DNA of 44,112 bases, taken from NCBI GenBank assembly GCA_002491195.1, contig DKVL01000091.1, forward strand, positions 58,810 to 102,921. The letters run 5' to 3'. This document shows, one piece after another, positions 32,626-40,989 of the stretch. Both the position numbers and the translations under genes were made by a program. Position 1 is the stretch's first letter, and the number at the start of each line of letters is the position of its first letter. The DNA is from Lachnospiraceae bacterium UBA7179. GTDB lineage: Bacteria > Bacillota > Clostridia > Lachnospirales > Lachnospiraceae. Under the pieces are notes generated by a model that had not been told where the DNA came from, did no database searches, and saw only the letters and a list, made by a program, of their open reading frames with translations.

Positions 32626-33291
32626 ATGAGCAGACGAATAAAAGAAGAGAATGGAACGGCGATTGTAGAAGCCACGCTTTTGCTGCCATTTTGTATGATT
32701 ATGATCATTGCGTTGTTCTATGCCGCCATTTTTATGTGCCAGAAGGCCAATCTGCAGGCGAATGTGCAGAATGCGCTGATCTACTACAAAAATATCAACT
32801 CGGACACCTATATTGAGGCAAAAAGCAGTATGCCCTATGGAATCAGTGGAAATTCCATAGAGGCAGCTGGCAGTAATTTTGCAGAACCAACCTATCAGTT
32901 CCCATATCGTTTTCTGACAATGAAGTTTGACAGCAGTGCTTTTGAGTCTTTTTTCCGGTCTATGTACAAATATATGTTTTTCGATCATGGAGACAATATT
33001 ATCTTTACAGCGAGTAAGTACAATTATATTGTCTATAAGGAAATCAGTGTGGAAGCGAGACAGACTGTGAAACCGGCAATCAATCTGGAGATGGTTGGAG
33101 CAGCGAACAGCATTGACATTGTGGTGACAGGCAAGATTGTAGTGACAGATGGGGATGACTTTATCAGAAATGTCGATTTTGTGATCGATATTGTCAGTCA
33201 GACTTCGCTTGGGCAGAAGGCGAAAGAGCTGGTTGGGAAGGCAAAGGGATTTTACGATGAATTTAAAAAACGATTTCAAGTGTCGGGTTGA
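32626..33291 (+). CDS. TadE-like minor pseudopilin
   Basis: A 221-residue protein with the TadE signature: a short charged N-terminus, then E-N-G-T-A-I-V-E-A-T-L-L-L-P and a hydrophobic helix (~12-38), followed by an external mixed domain. The Glu five residues after the Gly is the position important for prepilin processing. TadE-like proteins are minor pilus components. GGAGG precedes the ATG by 7 bases. It follows the Flp-type gene by 31 bases. Confidence 0.88.
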   Translation: MSRRIKEENGTAIVEATLLLPFCMIMIIALFYAAIFMCQKANLQANVQNALIYYKNINSDTYIEAKSSMPYGISGNSIEAAGSNFAEPTYQFPYRFLTMKFDSSAFESFFRSMYKYMFFDHGDNIIFTASKYNYIVYKEISVEARQTVKPAINLEMVGAANSIDIVVTGKIVVTDGDDFIRNVDFVIDIVSQTSLGQKAKELVGKAKGFYDEFKKRFQVSG

Positions 33292-33336
33292 TGATATCGC
33301 AGGTAGTGGCTGCAGATATAATAGTGAGGGGGACAT

Positions 33337-35805
33337 ATGTTAAAGATTTTTTTAAATAGATCAAGAGGTTCCATTACTGTAATGGTGACATTGATGCTGA
33401 TACCGACAATTTTTTTTACAGGTTTTTTGACAGACCTTGCACGCATTAAGTTAAGTGGTAATCAGGCTGTTATGGCGGCGGATAATTATGGTGAGGCAAT
33501 TCTGACAGAGTATGACTACCTGCTAAAAGAACTTTACGGGCTGTTTGCAATAACACAGGGAGATGAAGCTGAGAAAGCGAAGGATGCGATCGTAGAATTG
33601 CAAAAGTATATGCAGACATCTTTTAACCCAGCGTCAAATGCAATAACTTGGGATCATCTTGCCGGGTGGACAGGATTTTTGTCAGGTGATTTTGAAGGTT
33701 GTATGCCATATAAGAATGCAGCAATAGAGATGGATTATAAACTGATTGATAGTTCCAGACTAAGTTCACAGGAGGTATTTTGTACGCAGGTTGGTGACTT
33801 TATGAGGTTTCGCATTGCGCAGGAGTTTATGGATGATAGTGTACAAAATGTGCTTTTAGATGCGCTAGAGCAAGGCCAGAATGCGGAAAAAGACTCTGTC
33901 GTGCATGACGCGAAAATGGATTTCGACGATGCTGTCAGTGAACTGATGGAGGCAATGAAAGAATATTATGATGTTCTGAAAAAGATAAATCACTATCCGG
34001 AGTATATCAATCATATTAACAGTGAGTATGAAAAAGTAAAGAAGGAATTTTCGGACATTGCAGGATCAGATAGTTACAGTAGATGGCGTGAGTATACAGA
34101 TAATAAAGAGGCAATTGAGGATGCGCTCAATGTTAAATCAGAGGACAGGACAGAAGAAGAAGAAAAACTAATTGATATCAAAGATAAATACGATGCGGAT
34201 GAGAATGCACGGGTAGATAAATTGTCGAACAGATTTGATAGCGCACTGATCTGGTATGAAATTAGTGATGAGGATGATATTATTGATTTTGATAGTTTTG
34301 ATATATTAGCAGATGATTTGGACGAAAAGGCAGAGAAGGTCCAGGCGAAGATGATGACTGCAAAGGAGCAGCGGGATAAACTGGAAAAATCACTAGAAGC
34401 AGGAGCTACAGATCAAGTTAAAAAAGAAATAACGGATACTATCAAAAAGTTTGATGAGTTTATTTTGAATGGAGAGTATAACGGTCAGTGTTATATGGAT
34501 TTGGCGCAAAAAGTTTCAGAAAATAAAGGTGTAAATAGTGATTATGATAATCAAATGCAACAGCAGATTTTCCAGTTGGCAAGGATAGCTAATGATTATG
34601 TATCCGATCCTGCGGTTGATGAGATTGGGGCTTACTTGGATTCATTGTATGAAAATGAATATGATGATTTCCAGAATAATAAAAAATACAATAATTTATA
34701 TAAGAATCTGGCAGCGATGTTTGACGATAAAGGCAGCAAAGATGAAAAGGAAGGAAAAGAGAAAAAAGATGCAGCGAATGAGGCACAGAAAAAAGCAGAA
34801 AAGGAACTGAATGAAAAAGAGACAACAGATGCGCGCAGCATACCGGATGCGATTGCAATTGGCAATTCAGGGAACAGCGGCGGTTCCACGATGGCAAATT
34901 TGCTTAAAAGTGCAGCAAGTTATTTTAAGATGAACAGTTTTGCCGAAGCAGGAAACAGGCTGCTGCTTAAATTTTATATGTCTGCCTATGATTATGGAAT
35001 GTTTTCCAATCGTATCACAAATGTGAAAAAATCATCTGATTCTGAAAAAGAAAAAGCGGAAGAAGCTGTCAGTCTGACAGGGATCAAAATGTGTAAAAAC
35101 GTAAATTATCTCTATCAGGCAGAGATGGAATATCTATATGGAGGATATAAGGATTCAGCAGAGAATCTAAATGCTGCTCGAAATAGTATTGTAGCATTTA
35201 GGTCAGTGGTTAACATGACATCTACTTATACAATAGAAGCAGTAAATGATTCAATTAAAGTTATACGTGATGCACTTATGGGACTGCCAGTTTTGGCGAT
35301 TGCAGTTGAGGCGGCACTTCGTCTGGGGATAACAGCGTTAGAGACGGCTGCTGACTGGAAACGGCTCAAGGAGGGAGAAGCAGTTGCCCTTATAAAAAAA
35401 AATGTAGATGATCTTGAAGCGTTTGATGCGATCAAGGGATTAGTGCCGGAACTGGAGAAGGGGAGTGGAAAAAGTGATGTTATAAAGCTGGATTATAATC
35501 AGTATATGCTGGTTATGATCACATTCCTTAGAACGTCTGATCAGATCGCGGCGCGGACGGGGGATCTGATAACCCTGAATGTCAATGCAGTCAAGCAGGA
35601 AGTTGGCGAGGACGGCGAGTTAAACGAACTGAATTTCAAACTGGATGATGCATACACTGCAGTAGAGGCTTCCTGTACAGTACATATTAATTTTGTCGTG
35701 ATGCCAGACAGCTTTGCGAAGAAAGCAGTTGATGATACGGTCTATAGCAGTCTCACAGAATATGGGAAAAATAAGTACAAGTTTACAGTGGCCAGAGGAT
35801 ACTAA
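33337..35805 (+). CDS. DUF5702-like large Tad-associated surface protein
   Basis: An 822-residue protein with an N-terminal TadG-like membrane helix (S-R-G-S-I-T-V-M-V-T-L-M-L-I-P-T, ~8-32), then a very large extracellular part. Most of it is helical and highly charged, with a coiled-coil-like region (~180-400) and a Lys/Glu-rich stretch (~465-505) before an A-x-A-I-G-N-S-G-N-S-G-G-S loop. The C-terminal part from ~515 is more conserved-looking, with further hydrophobic helices. This matches the DUF5702 family common beside Tad genes in Clostridia. It starts 45 bases after the TadE-like gene. Probably a pilus-associated or tip component; function not established. Confidence 0.8.
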   Translation: MLKIFLNRSRGSITVMVTLMLIPTIFFTGFLTDLARIKLSGNQAVMAADNYGEAILTEYDYLLKELYGLFAITQGDEAEKAKDAIVELQKYMQTSFNPASNAITWDHLAGWTGFLSGDFEGCMPYKNAAIEMDYKLIDSSRLSSQEVFCTQVGDFMRFRIAQEFMDDSVQNVLLDALEQGQNAEKDSVVHDAKMDFDDAVSELMEAMKEYYDVLKKINHYPEYINHINSEYEKVKKEFSDIAGSDSYSRWREYTDNKEAIEDALNVKSEDRTEEEEKLIDIKDKYDADENARVDKLSNRFDSALIWYEISDEDDIIDFDSFDILADDLDEKAEKVQAKMMTAKEQRDKLEKSLEAGATDQVKKEITDTIKKFDEFILNGEYNGQCYMDLAQKVSENKGVNSDYDNQMQQQIFQLARIANDYVSDPAVDEIGAYLDSLYENEYDDFQNNKKYNNLYKNLAAMFDDKGSKDEKEGKEKKDAANEAQKKAEKELNEKETTDARSIPDAIAIGNSGNSGGSTMANLLKSAASYFKMNSFAEAGNRLLLKFYMSAYDYGMFSNRITNVKKSSDSEKEKAEEAVSLTGIKMCKNVNYLYQAEMEYLYGGYKDSAENLNAARNSIVAFRSVVNMTSTYTIEAVNDSIKVIRDALMGLPVLAIAVEAALRLGITALETAADWKRLKEGEAVALIKKNVDDLEAFDAIKGLVPELEKGSGKSDVIKLDYNQYMLVMITFLRTSDQIAARTGDLITLNVNAVKQEVGEDGELNELNFKLDDAYTAVEASCTVHINFVVMPDSFAKKAVDDTVYSSLTEYGKNKYKFTVARGY

Positions 35806-35807
35806 GG

Positions 35808-36623
35808 ATGGGAAAATGGAAAGAAAACGAAAGAGGAATGATGGTGGTGGAAGCGGTATTTTCCTTTACAATCTTTATTATGGTTGTCTCTGCGATCATA
35901 TACCTCATTACCATATTTACGTTACATAATAAGGTTCAGTTTGCGATTAATTCGACTGCGCATGAGCTGGCGAGTTACACTTATTTGTACCAGGCTGCAG
36001 GATTGAGAGAAGCCGATCAGGGTATCGCGTCGGACGGCCAAAAATATGTTGGGGCGATTGATGATACAGCAAATCAGATTGCAGATACACTGAATCAGAT
36101 TGAAACGCTGAGTGAAGATGTTGGGAACATATCTACATTGGATGCATCGCAAATTCAGAAGACCATAGAGGATCTGAAGGCAGCGGGCAGTTCTGGCAAA
36201 GAGTCTGTCAATAAGGTGACAGGTCTTGTCAGCAATCCAAACGATTTGATGGTTGGAGTCATTTATATGGCTTTCAACGCTGCCACCATAGAGGTTAAGA
36301 GAGTTTTTGCAGAAGCGGCAGCAACTGTGGCAACCAAAAAATATCTGGAACAAGGGAGTATGGACGCAGATGCATATCTAAAAAATATGGGCGTGAAGGA
36401 GGGATATGCAGGACTTGATTTCTCCAATTCTACAATGTTTTGCGATAGTAATTATCGATTGATTGATATTGTTGTCGAATACGATGTCGACCTGTCCTTC
36501 GTCAGACTGCTTATACCAGAAGCCAGGCTGCACATGGTACAGCGTGTCACCATACCGGGATGGCTTGGCGGCGATGAGGAGAAAGCACTGAGCGAATATA
36601 AAGGAGTGGAGAAGAAATGGTAG
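35808..36623 (+). CDS. TadE/TadG-like pseudopilin, second copy
   Basis: A 271-residue protein with the prepilin-like start E-R-G-M-M-V-V-E-A-V-F-S-F-T-I-F (~8-23), a hydrophobic helix to ~38 and an external domain that is mostly helical, rich in Ser/Ala/Asp, and ends with an R-V-T-I-P-G-W-L-G-G segment. The E-x-x-x-x after the Gly matches TadE. An ATG at 35838 would remove the charged leader, so the earlier start at 35808 is kept. It begins 2 bases after the DUF5702-like gene and overlaps the prepilin peptidase by 7 bases, so all are tightly coupled. Confidence 0.82.
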   Translation: MGKWKENERGMMVVEAVFSFTIFIMVVSAIIYLITIFTLHNKVQFAINSTAHELASYTYLYQAAGLREADQGIASDGQKYVGAIDDTANQIADTLNQIETLSEDVGNISTLDASQIQKTIEDLKAAGSSGKESVNKVTGLVSNPNDLMVGVIYMAFNAATIEVKRVFAEAAATVATKKYLEQGSMDADAYLKNMGVKEGYAGLDFSNSTMFCDSNYRLIDIVVEYDVDLSFVRLLIPEARLHMVQRVTIPGWLGGDEEKALSEYKGVEKKW

Positions 36624-37252
36624 CATGCAGTAGTATTTTAGGAGCAGTGCTGGCAGTTGTGGTCAACTACTGTGTGTCATCACTCATGTGCAGAAGGCGC
36701 AGTATACAGATGTCAAAAAGAAATCAGATCATCATATATGTGCTGACCTTTTGCGCTACGGCAGCGCTTGGTTTTTTGTATCTTCCAGGGGGAATTACTG
36801 TGGAGATGATGCTGCAGTATATTCTGATCTGTGCTATGTCCGTATTTGCGCTGGCCGATGCTGAGCATCATTTTATCTCAAATCGTCTGCTCCTGTCGCT
36901 TCTCATAATATGGGCTGGAATCACAGGGATTGTGATTATTTTGGCGACACAATATGGTTTGGCCCTGCTGTTTCAATCTCTGATTGGTGCGATTGTGGGC
37001 GGTCTCATTTTCTTATTGTGTTATTTTCTGTCAAGAGGACAATTAGGTGCAGGGGATGTGAAGCTTGTTTTTGTGATGGGGCTGTACTTGACAGGGGAGA
37101 GGATCATGGGCGCAGTATTTTATGGGGTGATCACATGCTGTGTCTATTCTGTCGTCCAGCTGATCCGTAGGAAAATCGGAGTTAAGGACGGTGTACCGCT
37201 TGCGCCGTTTCTGTATTTGGGACAGCTGGCGACTTATTTTATCATGGCATGA
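36617..37252 (+). CDS. A24 prepilin peptidase, catalytic part only
   Basis: A 211-residue polytopic membrane aspartic protease that cleaves pilin leaders. The two catalytic aspartates are visible: first in A-L-A-D-A-E-H-H-F-I-S-N-R (~75) and second in G-A-G-D-V-K-L (~146). About six membrane helices. The N-terminal four-Cys domain of full-length prepilin peptidases is absent; that domain occurs alone in the 27146 gene, 9.5 kb upstream. Stand-alone catalytic forms are known in archaeal and TadV-type systems. It overlaps the preceding pseudopilin gene by 7 bases. Confidence 0.9.
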   Translation: MVACSSILGAVLAVVVNYCVSSLMCRRRSIQMSKRNQIIIYVLTFCATAALGFLYLPGGITVEMMLQYILICAMSVFALADAEHHFISNRLLLSLLIIWAGITGIVIILATQYGLALLFQSLIGAIVGGLIFLLCYFLSRGQLGAGDVKLVFVMGLYLTGERIMGAVFYGVITCCVYSVVQLIRRKIGVKDGVPLAPFLYLGQLATYFIMA

Positions 37253-37266
37253 CGAACAGCGTCATG
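37248..37266 (+). other. Intercistronic hairpin after the prepilin peptidase
   Basis: CATGACG (37248-37254) pairs with CGTCATG (37260-37266) around a 5-base loop, spanning the stop codon. There is no T-tract, so it is more likely an mRNA processing or stability element between the pilus genes and the signalling genes. Confidence 0.35.
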
Positions 37267-37286
37267 AAAATGCGAGGTGAACAGAT

Positions 37287-38606
37287 ATGCAGAGTAAGAA
37301 ACTATCAATCATACTAATGATTGTCATTGTCACAGTGGCAGGATGGTTTGTGTCAGTCAAGGCCTTTTTAGGGATTGATAACGAGAAAGCACAGATATTG
37401 TTGGTGCAGGAGGCGGACGGATATGTATTAAAGGAACTCTATGTCCGCGCTATTCCGAAATACAAGGAGGCGCTTACCTATGATGTGGGAAATAATGCAG
37501 AGATCGAGACCAAGCTCCTCAATACCTATGATCTGTATGGGGACATCATCAACTATGTAAAGCTGGCGGAAAAGCGGATGGCTGATAACACTGCTGCCGA
37601 ACAGGAGTATATCCGGGTGGCGGATTATTATCTGTCCACGAACAAGATTGCAGAAGCTATGGAAACTGTGAAACTTGGCATGACACAGACCGGCAGTGAC
37701 ACGCTTCATGATTATTACGAAGAAAACCGGTATCAATGCAGGACGAGAACGGTAAATTATGAAGTTGTTACGCCGACTTATAAAAATACGATTATGCCTG
37801 CACTTGACGGTGAAAAATGGATCTATATAGGTCCGGACGGCAGGGATCTGGGAATCGGTAGTTTTGATACAGCAGTACCGTTTAACGATGACGGATATGC
37901 TGTGGTATCGGTTGACGGACAGTACAAAACGATTCTGCAAAGCGGCGATCTGTATGGCATAGATGAGCTTGGTGTAGAAGATGTCTTTGCAGTGAGTGGA
38001 AATCGTATACTTGCCAGGTATAAAGGAAAATACAGTTATTTCAATTTTGACTTTCAGCCCTTAACGCAGGGCAGTCATCAGTATGATCAGATTACTTGCA
38101 ATAACAATGGGGTAGCCGCTGTAAAGAGCGGAAACGCATGGGGTATTATCACAGACGGCGGTGATACAGTTGTTGATTTTGCATTTTCGGATGTGGCTGT
38201 CAATTCCCTTAAGAATGCTTTCTCAGGCGGACATGCCATGGTAAAGGACAGCAATGGATGGTATCTGATTGACACCAAAGGAAATCGTCTTAATGATCAG
38301 ATTTACGCAGCGGCAAAAGCGCCGGAGTCTCCCAATGGATACATAGCGGTAGGAAATAGTAATGGGAAATGGGGATTTGCGGATCTTGACGGTACGCTTG
38401 TCATCGATTACAAGTATGACGATGCGCGCTCCTTTTCGGATGGTGTGGCTGCAGTGTGTGTCGGGGAGACGTGGACATATATCAGCGCGCTTGGCAAAAC
38501 GGTCATCGACTATAGCCTTGATGACGCACAGCCGTTTCACAGCGGTACAGCGCTGGCACACTTTGTGGATGGTACAGTCATAATCAGTTTGGAGTATGTT
38601 GAATAA
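37287..38606 (+). CDS. Membrane-anchored WG-repeat protein
   Basis: A 439-residue protein with one N-terminal membrane helix (~7-27), a helical TPR-like stretch (~35-160) and then a series of WG/KWG repeats: F-N-D-D-G-Y-A-V-V-S, G-N-A-W-G-I-I-T-D-G-G, G-N-S-N-G-K-W-G-F-A-D-L-D-G, G-E-T-W-T-Y-I-S-A-L-G-K, each ~45 residues. WG repeats form beta-rich binding domains of unclear function that often lie near signalling or secretion genes. GAGGTGA precedes the ATG by 8 bases. It starts the downstream signalling block in line with the Tad genes. Confidence 0.85.
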   Translation: MQSKKLSIILMIVIVTVAGWFVSVKAFLGIDNEKAQILLVQEADGYVLKELYVRAIPKYKEALTYDVGNNAEIETKLLNTYDLYGDIINYVKLAEKRMADNTAAEQEYIRVADYYLSTNKIAEAMETVKLGMTQTGSDTLHDYYEENRYQCRTRTVNYEVVTPTYKNTIMPALDGEKWIYIGPDGRDLGIGSFDTAVPFNDDGYAVVSVDGQYKTILQSGDLYGIDELGVEDVFAVSGNRILARYKGKYSYFNFDFQPLTQGSHQYDQITCNNNGVAAVKSGNAWGIITDGGDTVVDFAFSDVAVNSLKNAFSGGHAMVKDSNGWYLIDTKGNRLNDQIYAAAKAPESPNGYIAVGNSNGKWGFADLDGTLVIDYKYDDARSFSDGVAAVCVGETWTYISALGKTVIDYSLDDAQPFHSGTALAHFVDGTVIISLEYVE

Positions 38607-38627
38607 ATCACAGGAGGATATTGTGCA

Positions 38628-40022
38628 ATGGGGGATTATGAATTTCAGATGCAGAGTGCACTGGATGGAAACTATATCAATCTTGTTCTGCGGGTGCCCT
38701 GTAAGCAGGATAAGATTGCAGTCAGGGTGATTAAGGAGAATTGTCCTAAGTTCCTTCTTCCGTTTGGAATAACAGAGATTAATGATGAGGTTACTCTGAA
38801 GTATAAAGTGCCAAACGCAGTTTCATTGAAATATATGGGCGGTAGTTTTACAAAACAGATGTTTCTGGACTTTTATGAGGGAATTCTTGAGCCCTTTATG
38901 AGAGGTTATGATTGGTTTCTTGATTATCATTATATTTGTCTTGTTCCGGACTATATCTATGTCGATAAACAGACGATCAGGTCAAGTTTTCTCTATATAC
39001 CAGAGCAGTCCTATCGTAATACGGATGAGGAGATTATTAATTTCCTGAAAAATGCATTGAATAAAGTGATGGTGACTGATGACAATGCATTTCTGGTTCA
39101 GCTGTATCAGTACTTTAATAGTGGAACTGTCGTTATCTCGGACTTGGATCATATGATCAAAGCGGAAAAGAACAAGGCGGCTTTGCAGCTTGAGGCGCAG
39201 TCGGCTGCAGTGAAGGAAGTTCCTCGCCAAACGCCGCAGCCAGCAGTGAATATGGATTCCAGATCAGCCATACAAACACAGGAGCCTCCATCAGGTGCGG
39301 CAGCTGATCTGCAGAAGTCTACTCCGCAGTCAAAAGCGTCAGAATCATCTGACAATGATATGATGAATGCATTGTTTGGTACTCCCCCGAAGAAAAAGGA
39401 GAAACCGCAAAAAGAAAAGAAACAGCATAACAAACCAAATAAACAAGACAAAACGGACAAAGGACTTTTCGGAGGTAGTCTGTTTGGAAAAAAGAAGGCA
39501 AAGTCAGCAGTAGAAGCAGTGCAGCCAATGAATCAGACACCGCGGCAGGCCGTTTTGCCCATATCGCAAATGCAGCCTGCAAATACCGATGCGTTTCATA
39601 CATCAGCGTCATCGCCTGTAGCGCCAGTGTTTCCACTTCAGGCAGAAGAGTCTTCAATCACAATGATTTCGAGTGTTCCTTATCAGACAGAGAAACATTT
39701 AGACTTGATAGAATCACAAAAGGCAGGGGCAATTGCACAGATCTCATTAGATTTTCCAAATGATTTTATCACGATCGGGAGAGAGTCGACAGATGCGATC
39801 CAGCCAGATATCCGTTTTGACAAGTCTTTTATGCAGATTAGTAGAATGCATCTGCGTATCGAGCGTAGAGGCGATTGTTATTATGCTATTGATCTGGGCT
39901 CAGGCAATCATACATTGATTGATGGTCAGATGATGGTACCCAATACGCCATATCAATTGAATGCAGGAGCAGTCTTAAGCATTGCTGCAAATATGCCAGT
40001 CAAATATCGGGTAAATATATAA
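38628..40022 (+). CDS. DUF6382 plus FHA-domain protein
   Basis: A 464-residue cytoplasmic protein. Residues ~1-190 match the DUF6382 type domain that precedes FHA domains in Clostridia. A low-complexity Pro/Gln/Lys/Ser linker runs from ~185 to ~340. The C-terminal FHA domain (~375-464) has the phosphothreonine-binding residues: I-G-R-E, S-R-M-H and S-G-N-H-T (usually N-G-T). FHA domains dock on pThr proteins, so this is the reader in a set with the PP2C phosphatase and kinase just downstream. AGGAGG precedes the ATG by ~10 bases. The stop overlaps the phosphatase start. Confidence 0.88.
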   Translation: MGDYEFQMQSALDGNYINLVLRVPCKQDKIAVRVIKENCPKFLLPFGITEINDEVTLKYKVPNAVSLKYMGGSFTKQMFLDFYEGILEPFMRGYDWFLDYHYICLVPDYIYVDKQTIRSSFLYIPEQSYRNTDEEIINFLKNALNKVMVTDDNAFLVQLYQYFNSGTVVISDLDHMIKAEKNKAALQLEAQSAAVKEVPRQTPQPAVNMDSRSAIQTQEPPSGAAADLQKSTPQSKASESSDNDMMNALFGTPPKKKEKPQKEKKQHNKPNKQDKTDKGLFGGSLFGKKKAKSAVEAVQPMNQTPRQAVLPISQMQPANTDAFHTSASSPVAPVFPLQAEESSITMISSVPYQTEKHLDLIESQKAGAIAQISLDFPNDFITIGRESTDAIQPDIRFDKSFMQISRMHLRIERRGDCYYAIDLGSGNHTLIDGQMMVPNTPYQLNAGAVLSIAANMPVKYRVNI

Positions 40023-40768
40023 TGAAACGATTGGGATGCAAAGATATGTTGTTTTATGGTGCTTGTGCGACAGATATAGGTTCTTCAAGGAAAAATAACC
40101 AGGACGCAATTCTTTTCAAAAAGGTCAGCAAACGCGGCGGGGATTTTGCATTAGGGGTGATCTGTGACGGAATTGGTGGGCTTGAACATGGAGAGGTGGC
40201 ATCGCAGTGCGTCAGCAATGCCGCCTCACAATGGTTTGACAATATAGCTGAATGGATCGATATCGAGACAATGAATACCGATATTTTGTTTGCTCACTTT
40301 AAGGATGCAGCGGAGAATTGGAATTGTCTGGTAAGGAATATCATTATCTCGCAAAATATGAATACAGGAACGACAATGTCGGCACTTCTGCTTCTGCGGG
40401 ACCACTATTTCATCATACATGTCGGGGACAGCCGTATCTACAGATACCGGGATACGTTGGAACGGATGACAACCGATGAGTCGATTGCCAAGATCTGTAA
40501 TAGCAGAATGAAGCTCTTTTTGCTCAATTATGTCGGCAGGGACGATAGCCTGTCGTTTTCTTCGGAGAAAGGAATACTTTTACGAGGAGATATTTTTATC
40601 TATGGATCAGATGGATTTTATCATATGCTTACAGAGTGCGATATGGATAGCGTCTGTGGACAGATTGCTGACACAGGAAACGTGGATCTGTGCAGGACAA
40701 TGATTAATACAATGATACAGCGGGGGGAGCAGGATAATATATCGGTCGGTATGATTTATTGCACATAG
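40022..40768 (+). CDS. PP2C-family serine/threonine phosphatase
   Basis: A 248-residue metal-dependent phosphatase. PP2C motifs: S-S-R-K-N-N-Q-D-A-I (the R-x-x-N-Q-D metal motif), C-D-G-I-G-G-L-E-H-G-E, the V-G-D-S-R-I-Y motif and C-terminal Q-D-N-I-S-V-G. It should reverse the phosphorylation made by the kinase at 40990 and compete with the FHA reader. The annotated ATG overlaps the FHA gene stop by one base; an internal ATG at 40046 also fits and would start directly before the phosphatase core. Confidence 0.92.
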   Translation: MKRLGCKDMLFYGACATDIGSSRKNNQDAILFKKVSKRGGDFALGVICDGIGGLEHGEVASQCVSNAASQWFDNIAEWIDIETMNTDILFAHFKDAAENWNCLVRNIIISQNMNTGTTMSALLLLRDHYFIIHVGDSRIYRYRDTLERMTTDESIAKICNSRMKLFLLNYVGRDDSLSFSSEKGILLRGDIFIYGSDGFYHMLTECDMDSVCGQIADTGNVDLCRTMINTMIQRGEQDNISVGMIYCT

Positions 40769-40813
40769 AAATGTTTAGAAATGAGTATTTGTAAAATGCA
40801 GGAGGAGAAGGGG

Positions 40814-40972
40814 ATGCTTGACCTATCAAAGGGACAGTTGATGCTGTATGGTGGTATCGGTTTGATTGTGGCAGCGGCCGTGGCTGCTATCGTATGTATT
40901 GTGATCTTTGTGATGACTGGAAAGAAGATTCAAGGAAAGTTAGAACACGATTATGGCAAAATGAAAGATTAG
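40814..40972 (+). CDS. Small single-pass membrane protein, 52 residues
   Basis: A 52-residue protein: short N-terminus, one membrane helix (Y-G-G-I-G-L-I-V-A-A-A-V-A-A-I-V-C-I-V) and a Lys-rich cytoplasmic or external tail. GGAGGAG (40801-40807) fixes the ATG at 40814; the open frame begins at 40781. It lies between the phosphatase and the kinase with short gaps, so it is probably part of the same complex or operon. Small proteins of this shape are seen beside DUF6382/kinase genes, but no function is known to me. Confidence 0.75.
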   Translation: MLDLSKGQLMLYGGIGLIVAAAVAAIVCIVIFVMTGKKIQGKLEHDYGKMKD

Positions 40973-40989
40973 TGTGAGGAGAGACAGCG

